64,000 nucleotides of DNA from contig NZ_BMJH01000002.1 of NCBI RefSeq assembly GCF_014643175.1, forward strand, positions 496,001 to 560,000, given 5' to 3'. The position numbers and the translations under genes are program-made. The DNA comes from Hoyosella rhizosphaerae (GTDB lineage: Bacteria > Actinomycetota > Actinomycetes > Mycobacteriales > Mycobacteriaceae). Numbering within the stretch: the stretch's first letter is position 1; the number at the start of each line of letters is the position of its first letter. This document shows, one piece after another, positions 56,409-64,000 of the stretch. The notes below the pieces were generated by a model. That model was not told the DNA's origin. It worked only from the letters and a program-made list of their open reading frames with translations, and made no database searches.

Positions 56409-56972
56409 ATGACAGGCGAGATTCTATTCATCATTGGCAGTACCCGTCCCGTCCGTGTTGGCGACCAGTTGGCTGACGAAATCATCCGACTGGTCGAGGG
56501 GGAGGGCGGCCCAGGCATTGTCGTCGCGGACCTGAAGGAAATTAACCTACCGCTGCTGGACGAACCGAAGATGCCCGCCCTCGGGCAATACACCCACGAC
56601 CACACCATCAAGTGGTCTGAGATGGTGGTCGGCGCCTCAGCCGTTGTTGTCCTTACCCCCGAGTACAACTGGGGATACCCAGCGTCAGTGAAGAACGCGA
56701 TTGACTACTTGTACAAGGAATGGGCCGACAAACCATGCCTTGTCATCAGCTACGGCGGCGGTGGTGGTAAGCATTCTTACGATCAACTCCGCCATGTGCT
56801 CGGAAGGGTCAAGACCAGGCTCGTTGATGCGCCGGTAAACCTTGTTCTCAAGGGCGAATACGGCGACGACGACCGGCTCCGCGACCCGGCATCAGTCATC
56901 GCCGCGCACAAGGCTGACATTGTGACGGCCTGGGAGCAGCTACGTTCCCTAATTGATGCTGCGGACGACTGA
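56409..56972 (+). CDS. NADPH-dependent FMN reductase-type flavoprotein
   Basis: A 187-residue flavodoxin-like oxidoreductase. It begins ILFIIGSTRPVRVG, the FMN phosphate loop, and has TPEYNWGYPASVKNAIDYL and the SYGGGGGKHSYDQLR segment typical of NADPH-dependent FMN reductases. The ATG at 56409 gives the usual family N-terminus; an upstream GTG at 56373 adds 12 residues without similarity. Likely reduces quinones or flavins with NADPH. Confidence 0.85.
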   Translation: MTGEILFIIGSTRPVRVGDQLADEIIRLVEGEGGPGIVVADLKEINLPLLDEPKMPALGQYTHDHTIKWSEMVVGASAVVVLTPEYNWGYPASVKNAIDYLYKEWADKPCLVISYGGGGGKHSYDQLRHVLGRVKTRLVDAPVNLVLKGEYGDDDRLRDPASVIAAHKADIVTAWEQLRSLIDAADD

Positions 56973-57048
56973 GAACTTGTGCGGCAGAAATGTCGGAGTC
57001 GTCCGCTATCGTCATTGTCCAGAAGCATGAAACAGAAACGGAGTGACG

Positions 57049-58128
57049 ATGACGGCTCGACGGGATAACACCCCGCAGCAGGGGTCGTTGTTTGACGATG
57101 GTGTTGCCGATATCGCACCGTCAGATGCAGCTCCAGCATTCGTGCCGGGGGCTACACGAACCGTCGCACAAACGCGACTGGCCGCACCGAGCTTTGTTGC
57201 GTTCGACGTGGAAACAGCCAACCGCGCATGGGGCAGCATTTGTTCGCTGGGGTACGCCGTTGTTCGTGACGGCATCGTGGTTCATACCGACAGCCTGCTG
57301 TGCACACCACCGCCAGGACTGGAGCAGTTTGATCCCGCGCACATCGCCATCCACGGCATCAGCCCAAACGATGTCGCTCGGGAACCAGCGTTCGGGGATC
57401 GCTTCGAAGAATTTCGTGCCATTGCAGGTGACCTCCCCGTGGTGTGCCACAACGCGAAGTTCGATATGACGGCGTTGAGGGACGCATGCCAGGCCTCCCG
57501 AATTCGTGTTCCAGATATCGAATTCGGCTGCACCCTAGTTTGGGCACGTATCGATATCCCGGGTTTGCCGAATTACAAGCTGCCCACGATTTCACAGCAC
57601 GTTGGCGTCACCCTCGACAACCACCATGACGCTGCCGCAGACGCTTTTGCTGCCGCCGGAATCGCGACGCAACTAGCGCGGGCGCGCAATTCGCGCACGC
57701 TCCTGGACTACGCCAAAGCCACCGACACAGTGCTCGGATCACTGTCGCCACACGGTCTCGCGCTTTGCGCATCGACTAAACCAACAATGACGTGGCAAGG
57801 GCATCAACCAAGCCGCAAAGCCAGCGACATGCCTCAACCAAACTCCGAGGCAGATGCCGGGCACCCCTTATTCGGGCAAACAGTGGTGGTAACAGGCGAG
57901 TTCAGTCACTTCACCCGCGAAGAACTATGGGACGTGGTTGCGCGATTCGGCGGAAAACCCGAACTTAATGTCACTCGCCGGACCACGGTCTTAGTAAAAG
58001 GAACATGGGTGGACAACAGTGGCACACCCATCGAAACGAGTAAAGAGCGCAAGGTGCGCGAGCATATCGCCGCCGGACGGCACATCACAATTCTTGACGA
58101 GCCCCAGCTACGAGCAATGATCAGCTAA
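57049..58128 (+). CDS. DnaQ-like 3'-5' exonuclease with C-terminal BRCT domain
   Basis: A 359-residue protein. The DEDDh exonuclease domain (about 48-205) shows D53 and E55 in FDVETA, the aspartate in HNAKFDMTALRDAC and the His-Asp pair in NHHDAAADAFAAA. After a linker, a BRCT domain occupies the last 85 residues (PLFGQTVVVTGEFSHFTREEL, then FGGKPELNVTRRTTVLV). This is the form of epsilon-like proofreading or repair nuclease found in actinobacteria. ATG 57049 is preferred over GTG 57043, since CGGAG lies at the right distance only for the ATG. Confidence 0.88.
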   Translation: MTARRDNTPQQGSLFDDGVADIAPSDAAPAFVPGATRTVAQTRLAAPSFVAFDVETANRAWGSICSLGYAVVRDGIVVHTDSLLCTPPPGLEQFDPAHIAIHGISPNDVAREPAFGDRFEEFRAIAGDLPVVCHNAKFDMTALRDACQASRIRVPDIEFGCTLVWARIDIPGLPNYKLPTISQHVGVTLDNHHDAAADAFAAAGIATQLARARNSRTLLDYAKATDTVLGSLSPHGLALCASTKPTMTWQGHQPSRKASDMPQPNSEADAGHPLFGQTVVVTGEFSHFTREELWDVVARFGGKPELNVTRRTTVLVKGTWVDNSGTPIETSKERKVREHIAAGRHITILDEPQLRAMIS

Positions 58129-58144
58129 CTAGGAATCTTCCATT

Positions 58145-58210
58145 CACTCGCCGCTGTGGTTCCGCGCAGTGGAGACCATCAATGATTGGTAAAGCACCGA
58201 GCGGCGAGTG
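58145..58210. repeat. Long-stem inverted repeat after the exonuclease gene
   Basis: CACTCGCCGCT (58145-58155) and AGCGGCGAGTG (58200-58210) are perfect 11-bp inverted repeats around 44 bases that contain a smaller hairpin (ATCA-A-TGAT). It begins 17 bases after the stop codon. Function unknown. Confidence 0.6.
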
Positions 58211-58280
58211 GGGAAGTAGAACAGCAAGCTAAAAGCGATCACGCCAATGAGTACGGAATTGCTGTGTACAGAATTGCGAA

Positions 58281-58306
58281 GGCCCCCAACCTTTTTGCTG
58301 GGGGCC
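58281..58306 (-). terminator. greA terminator
   Basis: GGCCCCCA (58281-58288) pairs with TGGGGGCC (58299-58306). It lies just after the greA stop. The loop carries five T residues on the plus strand; a short T-rich run follows on the minus strand. Confidence 0.75.
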
Positions 58307-58328
58307 TCACATCAGTTCAGTGAAATCA

Positions 58329-58823
58329 CTAAGCGTGATAAGGCTCCGCTTTGACGAGGGTCACCGTCATGGTGCCGCCGTTGGGAAGCTTGTACTCCCG
58401 CGTTTCCCCAACAGTGGCGTCAATCAGTGCCGCGCCGAGTGGAGAACTTGGAGAATACGTTTCGAGCTTCTCGTTGGCGGTGCTTTCCTCGCGGGTAGCG
58501 ATAAGAAAGGTCTCGGAATCGGATTCGTCGCCGTCGTAGTAGACCGTGACAACCGAGCCGGGAAGTGCGACACCGGACTCTGTAGGCGCCTCACCAACCT
58601 TGGCGTTATTCAATAGCTCCTGAAGCTGCCGGATCCGTGCCTCCTGCTGCCCCTGCTCGTCACGCGCGGCGTGGTACCCGCCGTTTTCGCGCAAGTCGCC
58701 TTCTTCACGGCGAGCATTGATTTCCGCAGCGATGACAGGCCGGTTGGCGATGAGCGTCTGGAGTTCACGATCGAGCCTGTCGTACGACTCCTGGGTCAGC
58801 CAGGTCACCTTCGTGTCGGTCAT
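58329..58823 (-). CDS. greA: Transcription elongation factor GreA
   Basis: A 164-residue factor that stimulates RNA cleavage in backtracked RNA polymerase. The N-terminal coiled coil (about 8-80) carries the tip acidic residues in [20 protein letters not shown], and the C-terminal FKBP-like domain (about 85-164) has [11 protein letters not shown] and [16 protein letters not shown]. Length is normal for the actinobacterial type. A clear terminator follows. Confidence 0.96.
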   Translation of the reverse strand: MTDTKVTWLTQESYDRLDRELQTLIANRPVIAAEINARREEGDLRENGGYHAARDEQGQQEARIRQLQELLNNAKVGEAPTESGVALPGSVVTVYYDGDESDSETFLIATREESTANEKLETYSPSSPLGAALIDATVGETREYKLPNGGTMTVTLVKAEPYHA

Positions 58824-58941
58824 GGTCGGTCACTCCTTTGTACTGCGGCTGGTGCGCAATGCACGCAGCCTAAGCCGGGCGGCGTAGCGTCCTTGTCGGC
58901 TACCCGCCATGCCTTGTGGGTTCAAGCCCCCACATGCGCGT

Positions 58942-58964
58942 ACACGGCCCGTGCAGGGCCGTGT
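58942..58964 (-). terminator. Hairpin downstream of the DUF4307 gene
   Basis: ACACGGCCC (58942-58950) pairs perfectly with GGGCCGTGT (58956-58964) around a 5-base loop, about 120 bases after the DUF4307 stop and before greA. A further weaker hairpin lies near 58875-58905. Confidence 0.6.
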
Positions 58965-59082
58965 GCATCAAGGATACACGTCGAACGGGTGTACAGCGGG
59001 ACAATGAACGGTAAACCGTAGCTAGAGCAGCGATTCCGCCAAGAATGGGCGAGTCTGACAGCCTCCCCAAGTGATCATCGTG

Positions 59083-59508
59083 TCACGGCAACAAATAGTC
59101 GGGAACATTCGCGCTGCAGCCATACACTTCAGCCATCCCCGGGGCCTGCGACGTCGTAATGTGCGTCGTCAGTTCCACAGCGGCCGACTCCGACGGTGGC
59201 AGATATATTTCGCGGCGTCCTGTTTCAGACCCATCCCGAGAACGGGCCCGCACAACACACACAACATCATCACTGGGATCGTCGCGAACAACTTTGAAGC
59301 GAATGTTGATTGTCTGATCGTCAATGACCTCGTATGCAAGGCTTTCGGCCGTGATCGGCGTTGACGTAACAGGCCGATACCCGACAAATGTGATTGTCGC
59401 GACTACGCCAGCAAAGACCCCGGCGACCACAATGATGAGCCAGCGCGGTTTGGGTTTCGTGTTTCGGGTCGGGTAACGCGAGGCTGCTGAATAGTTCCCG
59501 GAAGTCAT
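59083..59508 (-). CDS. DUF4307 family membrane protein
   Basis: A 141-residue protein with one membrane helix (about 23-46) after a short basic N-terminus and an extracytoplasmic beta-rich domain (TITAESLAYEVIDDQTINI region, then DVVCVVRARSRDGSETG). It matches the actinobacterial DUF4307 family at the position of Rv1081c, between greA and mca. Two cysteines in the outer domain (VVCVV and VYGCSA) may pair. Function unknown. Confidence 0.87.
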   Translation of the reverse strand: MTSGNYSAASRYPTRNTKPKPRWLIIVVAGVFAGVVATITFVGYRPVTSTPITAESLAYEVIDDQTINIRFKVVRDDPSDDVVCVVRARSRDGSETGRREIYLPPSESAAVELTTHITTSQAPGMAEVYGCSANVPDYLLP

Positions 59509-59806
59509 GCGTTATTCCTTTGGTGTCGCCGCAGAAGTGCCAGCCACCAGGCCAGCGGGCATAGTGGATGTCTTGCCACACAATAGTCTGCTGTTGTCGG
59601 TGTTCGCGATGTTGGTGTGGGCACGTATCTTGGTCTATAGCTGTTTCTGTGCAGGGCGCCTTGTGAGTAAGGCAATCGTGGCGGGAATAATGGGGACCGC
59701 AATAATGAATGCGAAAGTTGCGGTCACCTAATGAGTGGGGGATCGTGGTAAAACGACAGTGCAACGCGCGTGCGATGCTGGTTGCTGGGCAAGCAGAGGA
59801 GGAATC
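59509..59806. other. Intergenic region between divergent DUF4307 and mca genes
   Basis: About 298 bases containing the promoters of both genes. A plus-strand frame at 59507-59731 with hydrophobic stretches overlaps the DUF4307 start and lacks a ribosome site, so I treat it as chance. No clear operator was found. Confidence 0.5.
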
Positions 59807-60706
59807 ATGAGCGGATTTCGGCTCATGGCGGTGCACGCCCATCCTGATGATGAGGCCAGCAAAGGCGCGGGAACGATGGCGCGCTATGCAAAAGAGGGCC
59901 ACGAAGTCATGGTTGTGACCCTCACAGGTGGTGAGCGGGGCGACATCTTGAACCCGTCGCTAGACACCGCGGGCGTTCACGATCGCATCGCCGAGGTGCG
60001 CCGGGAAGAAATGGCCCGTGCTGCTGCGATCCTAGGTGTCCAGCATCGATGGCTCGGGTTTATGGACTCGGGACTGCCCGAAGGGGACCCACTGCCGCCG
60101 CTTCCCGACGATGCGTTTGCCCGGGTTCCTCTTGACGTCGCCACTGAAGCCCTGGTGAAGGTCGTTCGAGACTTCCGTCCTCACGTCATGATTACCTACG
60201 ACGAGAATGGCGGCTATCCGCACCCGGACCACATCATGTGTCACCAAGTGTCGATGGCTGCGTTCAAGACTGCGGGCGATGAGACGAAATACCCTGACGC
60301 TGGGGAACCGTGGGAACCGTCAAAAATTTACTACGTACATGGATTCCTCCGGGACCGCATGCAGTCGTTCCACGACGACTTCCTCGCGCGGGGGCTTGAG
60401 AGTCCCTACACCACATGGCTGCAGAACTGGAAGCCACGGCAAGGCGATATTATGGGGCGGGTAACGACCCAGATCACGTGCGGCGAATTCTTCCCAGTGC
60501 GGGATGAAGCGTTGCGCGCACATGCCACACAGGTTGACCCGAATGGACCGTTCTTCGTTGTGCCGCTCGAGATGCAGCAGAGATTGTGGCCAACGGAAGA
60601 GTTTGAACTCGCGCACACACGAGTGAAGACCGCGATCCCTGAGACTGACCTTTTCGCAGGTCTAACACCTGAAACGAAGCCGCACCCGAAGGAGCGCAAC
60701 CACTAG
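59807..60706 (+). CDS. mca: Mycothiol S-conjugate amidase
   Basis: A zinc amidase of 299 residues that cleaves mycothiol-toxin conjugates to a mercapturic acid and GlcN-Ins for detoxification. The zinc motif AHPDDE (His12, Asp15) is at the N-terminus, and the second ligand histidine lies in [13 protein letters not shown] near residue 144. Other family parts are [13 protein letters not shown] and [16 protein letters not shown] 59807 follows AGGAGGA by 3 bases. The length and sequence fit Mca rather than MshB. It marks the organism as a mycothiol producer. Confidence 0.94.
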   Translation: MSGFRLMAVHAHPDDEASKGAGTMARYAKEGHEVMVVTLTGGERGDILNPSLDTAGVHDRIAEVRREEMARAAAILGVQHRWLGFMDSGLPEGDPLPPLPDDAFARVPLDVATEALVKVVRDFRPHVMITYDENGGYPHPDHIMCHQVSMAAFKTAGDETKYPDAGEPWEPSKIYYVHGFLRDRMQSFHDDFLARGLESPYTTWLQNWKPRQGDIMGRVTTQITCGEFFPVRDEALRAHATQVDPNGPFFVVPLEMQQRLWPTEEFELAHTRVKTAIPETDLFAGLTPETKPHPKERNH

Positions 60707-61017
60707 TGGCCACCTACGCGTCCGACCTGTTGTCATTGAGTTCGCAAACAGTTGCCGGTGGTATCGATGTGCTAGCCCAGGCCGGAGTCACTCCCACCGG
60801 TCCGGAGTTCGGCAAAGCGTCCCCGGTTGCGGCGGTCATCATTTTGGCCCTGGCGATTGGGTTGTTTTTCCTCATTCGTTCCATGAACAAGCATCTCAAC
60901 AACTTGCCTGAGAATTTCGAGCGCGAACATCCAGAACCTGATCAGGCTATCGACGAAGGCACCGACAAGGGTGCGGTTCCGCTTGAAGACGGCGTGGATT
61001 CGGAACAAAGCCAGTGA
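60706..61017 (+). CDS. Small membrane protein (Rv1083-like)
   Basis: A 103-residue protein with one strong membrane helix (about 42-62, PVAAVIILALAIGLFFLIRSM) and an acidic cytoplasmic tail. It starts with GTG overlapping the mca stop by one base and ends in GTGA overlapping the next gene, so it is translated in step with both. The position between mca and the DUF255 gene matches mycobacteria. Function unknown. Confidence 0.82.
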   Translation: MATYASDLLSLSSQTVAGGIDVLAQAGVTPTGPEFGKASPVAAVIILALAIGLFFLIRSMNKHLNNLPENFEREHPEPDQAIDEGTDKGAVPLEDGVDSEQSQ

Positions 61018-63041
61018 CGTCCGACTCGTCGATGCATCGCAATGTGCTTGGTGACGCATCGAGCCCCTATCTCCGTCAGCACGCCGACAATCCGGTGCAC
61101 TGGCAAGAATGGGGCGCGGAGGCGCTTGATTGGGCTAAGAGCCGCGATGTACCGATCCTGCTGTCGGTGGGGTACGCATCGTGTCACTGGTGCCACGTCA
61201 TGGCCCACGAATCATTCGAGGATGCTGCCACCGCCGACATCATGAACGAACACTTTGTCTGCATCAAGGTCGACCGTGAAGAACGTCCAGACATTGATGC
61301 CGTATATATGAACGCCACGCAGGCCATGACGGGCCAGGGCGGTTGGCCAATGACGTGCTTCCTCACACCCAGTGGTGAACCGTTTTACTGCGGAACGTAT
61401 TACCCTTCGCAGCCCCGCGGCGGCATGCCTACCTTCACTCAACTTTTGGGCGCCATCAATGACACCTGGGCCAACAGGCGCGACGAAGTACACCACGCAG
61501 CAAGCGCAGTCACTGAAGCCTTACAACGAAACACACAGGCACTTCCAGAGACCGAGCGTTCCCTGTCACCAGAACTCCTCAATGCTGCGGCTTCCCGCGT
61601 CATCGCGGACGAAGACATCGCCTTTGGTGGGTTTGGTGCGGCACCGAAGTTCCCACCGGCAGCAATCATGGAAGCGTTGTTGCGCCATTACGAGCGCACC
61701 GGGAACTATCTCGAAACAGTGGAGCGTACCGCCGAGGCAATGGCGCGGGGAGGAATCTACGACCAATTAGCTGGTGGATTCTCCCGCTACTCTGTTGACG
61801 CCGAATGGGTCGTGCCGCATTTCGAAAAGATGCTCTACGACAACGCCTTGCTATTGCGGGCTTACGCGCACCTCGCCAGGGTTACTTCGTCACCGCTCGC
61901 TACCCGCATCGCCACCGAGACGGCAGAATTTCTCCTGCACGATCTCCGGACGGAGCACGGTGGATTCGCATCCGCGTTTGATGCCGATACAGAGGGAGTC
62001 GAAGGACTCACCTATGTGTGGACCTCGCAAGAACTGATTGACACACTCGGGTTGGAAGACGGAATGTGGGCGGCCAGCCTCTTTGACGTCGGAACCACAG
62101 GCACATTCGAAGGTCGTACCAGCGTCTTGCAGTTGCCCGAAGACCCAGACGACTTCGAGCGCTTTGATCGCGTCCGCAACACTCTGCTATCCCACCGCAA
62201 CACTCGGCCCCAACCGGAACGTGACGACAAGGTTGTCACGGCGTGGAATGGCCTCGCCATCACCGCTCTCGTCGAATCGGGGCTAGCCTTCAACAAGCCC
62301 ACCTGGATTGCGGCAGCAGAAACCACCGCCAAGTATTTGCTGGACCAACACCTTATCGCGGGGCGTTTGCGGCGCTCATCGCTCGACGGCACTGTCGGTG
62401 CTGCAGCCGGTGTGCTCGAAGATTACGCCGCGCTCGCAGTGGGGTTGCTCGCGCTGTTCCAAGCCACCGGCAACGACACGTGGCGGCGCGAAGCCGAGAA
62501 CCTCATTGACACAGCGCTAGTACATTTTAGTGATCCGAATGCAGAAGGTTCCTGGTTCGACAGCGCCGATGACGCCGACGCCCTCATCACCAGGCCCCGC
62601 GACCCACTCGACGGAGCCACACCATCGGGCGCATCCACGCTGACCGAGGCGCTACTCGCCCTGTCGGTCGTCACGGATCCCGCCAAGACTGACCAGTACG
62701 CGGCAGCTGCATCGCGCAGCCTCGCTCGCGCAGTGGTTGCTCTTCAACAAGCGCCACGCTCTGCGGGGCACTGGTTTGCTGTCGCGGAAGCCGCACAGCA
62801 CGGCCCACTTCAAGTTGTCGTCAGTGCAACCGATGATTCGCCTGGTGACGCTCTTGTTAGCGACGCACGACGTAGCGCGCCAGGAGGTGCCATCGTGGTT
62901 GCCGCAGAAGTCGACAGCACACCGCTGTTGCATGACCGCCCACCGGTTGATGGTCACGCAACAGCGTATGTGTGCCGCGGGTTCGTCTGCGATACCCCGA
63001 GGACCACCCAGGAAGGGTTACGCCAAGCGCTGTCGACGTGA
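61014..63041 (+). CDS. DUF255 thioredoxin-like / YyaL family protein
   Basis: A 675-residue protein. The N-terminal DUF255 domain (about 10-170) is thioredoxin-like with C57 and C60 in SCHWCHVMAHESF and the conserved DREERPDID and GGWPMTCFLTP segments. The rest is an (alpha/alpha)6 barrel region like glycosyl-hydrolase-type N-acylglucosamine epimerases (GGIYDQLAGGFSRYSVD, HFEKMLYDNALLLRAY). Function unknown; homologues occur from bacteria to man (SPATA20). Start is GTG 61014 overlapping the previous stop. The 3' end overlaps the convergent DAHP synthase gene by 24 bases. Confidence 0.92.
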   Translation: MTSDSSMHRNVLGDASSPYLRQHADNPVHWQEWGAEALDWAKSRDVPILLSVGYASCHWCHVMAHESFEDAATADIMNEHFVCIKVDREERPDIDAVYMNATQAMTGQGGWPMTCFLTPSGEPFYCGTYYPSQPRGGMPTFTQLLGAINDTWANRRDEVHHAASAVTEALQRNTQALPETERSLSPELLNAAASRVIADEDIAFGGFGAAPKFPPAAIMEALLRHYERTGNYLETVERTAEAMARGGIYDQLAGGFSRYSVDAEWVVPHFEKMLYDNALLLRAYAHLARVTSSPLATRIATETAEFLLHDLRTEHGGFASAFDADTEGVEGLTYVWTSQELIDTLGLEDGMWAASLFDVGTTGTFEGRTSVLQLPEDPDDFERFDRVRNTLLSHRNTRPQPERDDKVVTAWNGLAITALVESGLAFNKPTWIAAAETTAKYLLDQHLIAGRLRRSSLDGTVGAAAGVLEDYAALAVGLLALFQATGNDTWRREAENLIDTALVHFSDPNAEGSWFDSADDADALITRPRDPLDGATPSGASTLTEALLALSVVTDPAKTDQYAAAASRSLARAVVALQQAPRSAGHWFAVAEAAQHGPLQVVVSATDDSPGDALVSDARRSAPGGAIVVAAEVDSTPLLHDRPPVDGHATAYVCRGFVCDTPRTTQEGLRQALST

Positions 63042-64000
63042 CCTGACAGCGCTCGCCAAGGTGTCGAGCACGGTGGCGGTGGTGGCGAAATCCATGCAGG
63101 CGTCCGTCACCGACTGGCCGTACACAAGTTCGCCAGGTCCCGGCTCCTGACGTCCGGCGACAAGGAAGCTCTCCAGCATTACCCCTGAAATGCCGGCGTT
63201 TCCGTCGGCAACCATCGCCGCGACCTCCGTAGCTACTTCAGCCTGCCGGATGTGGCTTTTCCCCGAGTTAGCATGGCTCGCATCGACCATCAGCGACTGC
63301 GGCAAGCCAGCCTTTGCCAACAGCTTGACCGCGTCCGCAATATTGTCGGCCGCGTAGTTGGGGCCCTTACGACCGCCGCGCAAGATCACGTGAGTATCCG
63401 GATTGCCAGTGGTTGACACCAACGCTGCGTGCCCGTCGGGGTCTGAGCCAAAGAACACCTGTGCCGACCGTGCAGCGCGGCACCCATCGATCGCTACTTG
63501 CACATTGCCGTCGGTCGCGTTCTTGAAACCAATCGGCATCGACAGTCCTGATGCGAGTTGGCGATGAACCTGGCTCTCCGTCGTGCGAGCGCCAATAGCG
63601 CCCCACGTCACCGTGTCAGCAATGTACTGCGGGCTAGTGGGTTCGAGGAACTCGCATCCCACGGGCAGACCTGCATCGAGCACACCGAGCAGCACCGAGC
63701 GGGCCAGCCGAAGACCACGGGGTATGTCATATGTTTCATCCATACCCGGGTCGTTGATTAAGCCCTTCCACCCGACGGTTGTGCGCGGCTTTTCAAAGTA
63801 CATGCGCATGACGACGAGGAGATCATCACGATGCTTCTCAGCTTCAACGGCAAGGCGGGAAGCGTAATCGAGGGCCGCTTCAGTGTCGTGAACCGAGCAA
63901 GGCCCGACGACGACAACCAGCCGGTCGTCGTCACCGTTGAGCACTGCCCGTACTTCGTCGCGTGAGCGGCTGACCAGTTGAGCGCGGTCATCGCCGAGGG
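63018..64000 (-). CDS. 3-deoxy-7-phosphoheptulonate synthase, class I (partial)
   Basis: First enzyme of the shikimate pathway. The frame is open to the last base of the window, so the N-terminal part is missing; about 327 residues are visible. AroG-type class I marks are VVGPCSVHDTEAALDYA, the MRMYFEKPRTTVGWKGLINDP region in parts, GCEFLEPTSPQYIADTVTWGAIGARTTESQ, IGFKNATDG and the metal-site VDASHANSGKSH. This class differs from the plant-like class II enzyme typical of mycobacteria, and both may be present. Feedback type (Phe, Tyr or Trp) cannot be read from this part with confidence. Confidence 0.92.
   Translation of the reverse strand, partial: LGDDRAQLVSRSRDEVRAVLNGDDDRLVVVVGPCSVHDTEAALDYASRLAVEAEKHRDDLLVVMRMYFEKPRTTVGWKGLINDPGMDETYDIPRGLRLARSVLLGVLDAGLPVGCEFLEPTSPQYIADTVTWGAIGARTTESQVHRQLASGLSMPIGFKNATDGNVQVAIDGCRAARSAQVFFGSDPDGHAALVSTTGNPDTHVILRGGRKGPNYAADNIADAVKLLAKAGLPQSLMVDASHANSGKSHIRQAEVATEVAAMVADGNAGISGVMLESFLVAGRQEPGPGELVYGQSVTDACMDFATTATVLDTLASAVRSRRQRLA

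Noticed and set aside
58895-58945. Possible tRNA gene, because GTGGG-TTCAAGC-CCCCAC resembles a T arm
   Set aside because: No matching acceptor, D or anticodon stems could be drawn around it.
59507-59731. 74-residue plus-strand frame with hydrophobic stretches
   Set aside because: It overlaps the start of the divergent DUF4307 gene and has no ribosome site or recognised family.

Overview
The window looks like a chromosomal segment from an actinobacterium of the order Mycobacteriales outside Mycobacterium itself. The reasons are a mycothiol S-conjugate amidase gene (mca), a Pks16-type acyl-AMP/CoA ligase, DUF501 and DUF4307 genes, many GTG starts, and two gene runs whose order matches, from memory, M. 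tuberculosis Rv1013-Rv1026 and Rv1074c-Rv1084. I cannot name the genus. Base composition is moderately GC-rich, with one clearly AT-rich patch near 39.4-39.6 kb.

Region 1 (1-19 kb) is the first conserved run. It holds the end of a 3-hydroxyisobutyryl-CoA hydrolase gene, prfC, pks16, pth, rplY, a secreted protein, prs, glmU, tRNA-Gln, a TetR gene, mfd, a MazG-like gene, a secreted lytic transglycosylase with a His/Glu-rich repeat tail, eno, a DivIC/FtsB-like gene, a DUF501 gene, a Ppx/GppA gene and tRNA-Leu(UAA). The 4-bp and 1-bp stop/start overlaps show translational coupling within glmU-prs, mfd-mazG and ftsB-DUF501-ppx.

Region 2 (19-26 kb) holds a flavin reductase, a Bax-inhibitor-1 family protein, nagA, a thiolase, an SGNH hydrolase and cbs.

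Region 3 (26-55 kb) is an accessory block of about 29 kb between cbs and metB, two genes that lie almost together in M. tuberculosis. It contains gcdH with a TetR regulator; an EamA exporter; a cobalamin ABC importer (btuF-btuC-btuD) behind a B12 riboswitch with a visible Shine-Dalgarno-sequestering hairpin; a DUF4185 secreted protein; and an uncharacterised amino-acid cluster (SbnA-like synthase, FAD/NAD(P) protein, Y4yA-like PLP enzyme) facing an MFS exporter with its TetR. It continues with a bacteriocin-like trio (secreted peptide, small membrane protein, secreted S1 protease); a nitroreductase-like gene divergent from an HxlR regulator and a GlcD-like oxidase; a CDF transporter; a TetR/AidB-like/crotonase operon; and a decaying stretch (50-54 kb) with a frame-broken secreted protein and a gene interrupted by one in-frame TGA.

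Region 4 (55-64 kb) returns to the conserved run: metB, an FMN reductase, a DnaQ-like exonuclease with BRCT, greA, a DUF4307 gene, mca, a small membrane protein, a DUF255 thioredoxin-like protein and the 3' part of a DAHP synthase gene running off the window.

The most unusual items are the cobalamin riboswitch with its expression platform, the bacteriocin-like trio, the SbnA/FAD/Y4yA cluster, a tRNA-Leu(UAA) with a short variable loop, two related palindromic elements beside tRNA genes, and the in-frame TGA gene. No CRISPR array, rRNA, intact insertion sequence or prophage was seen.
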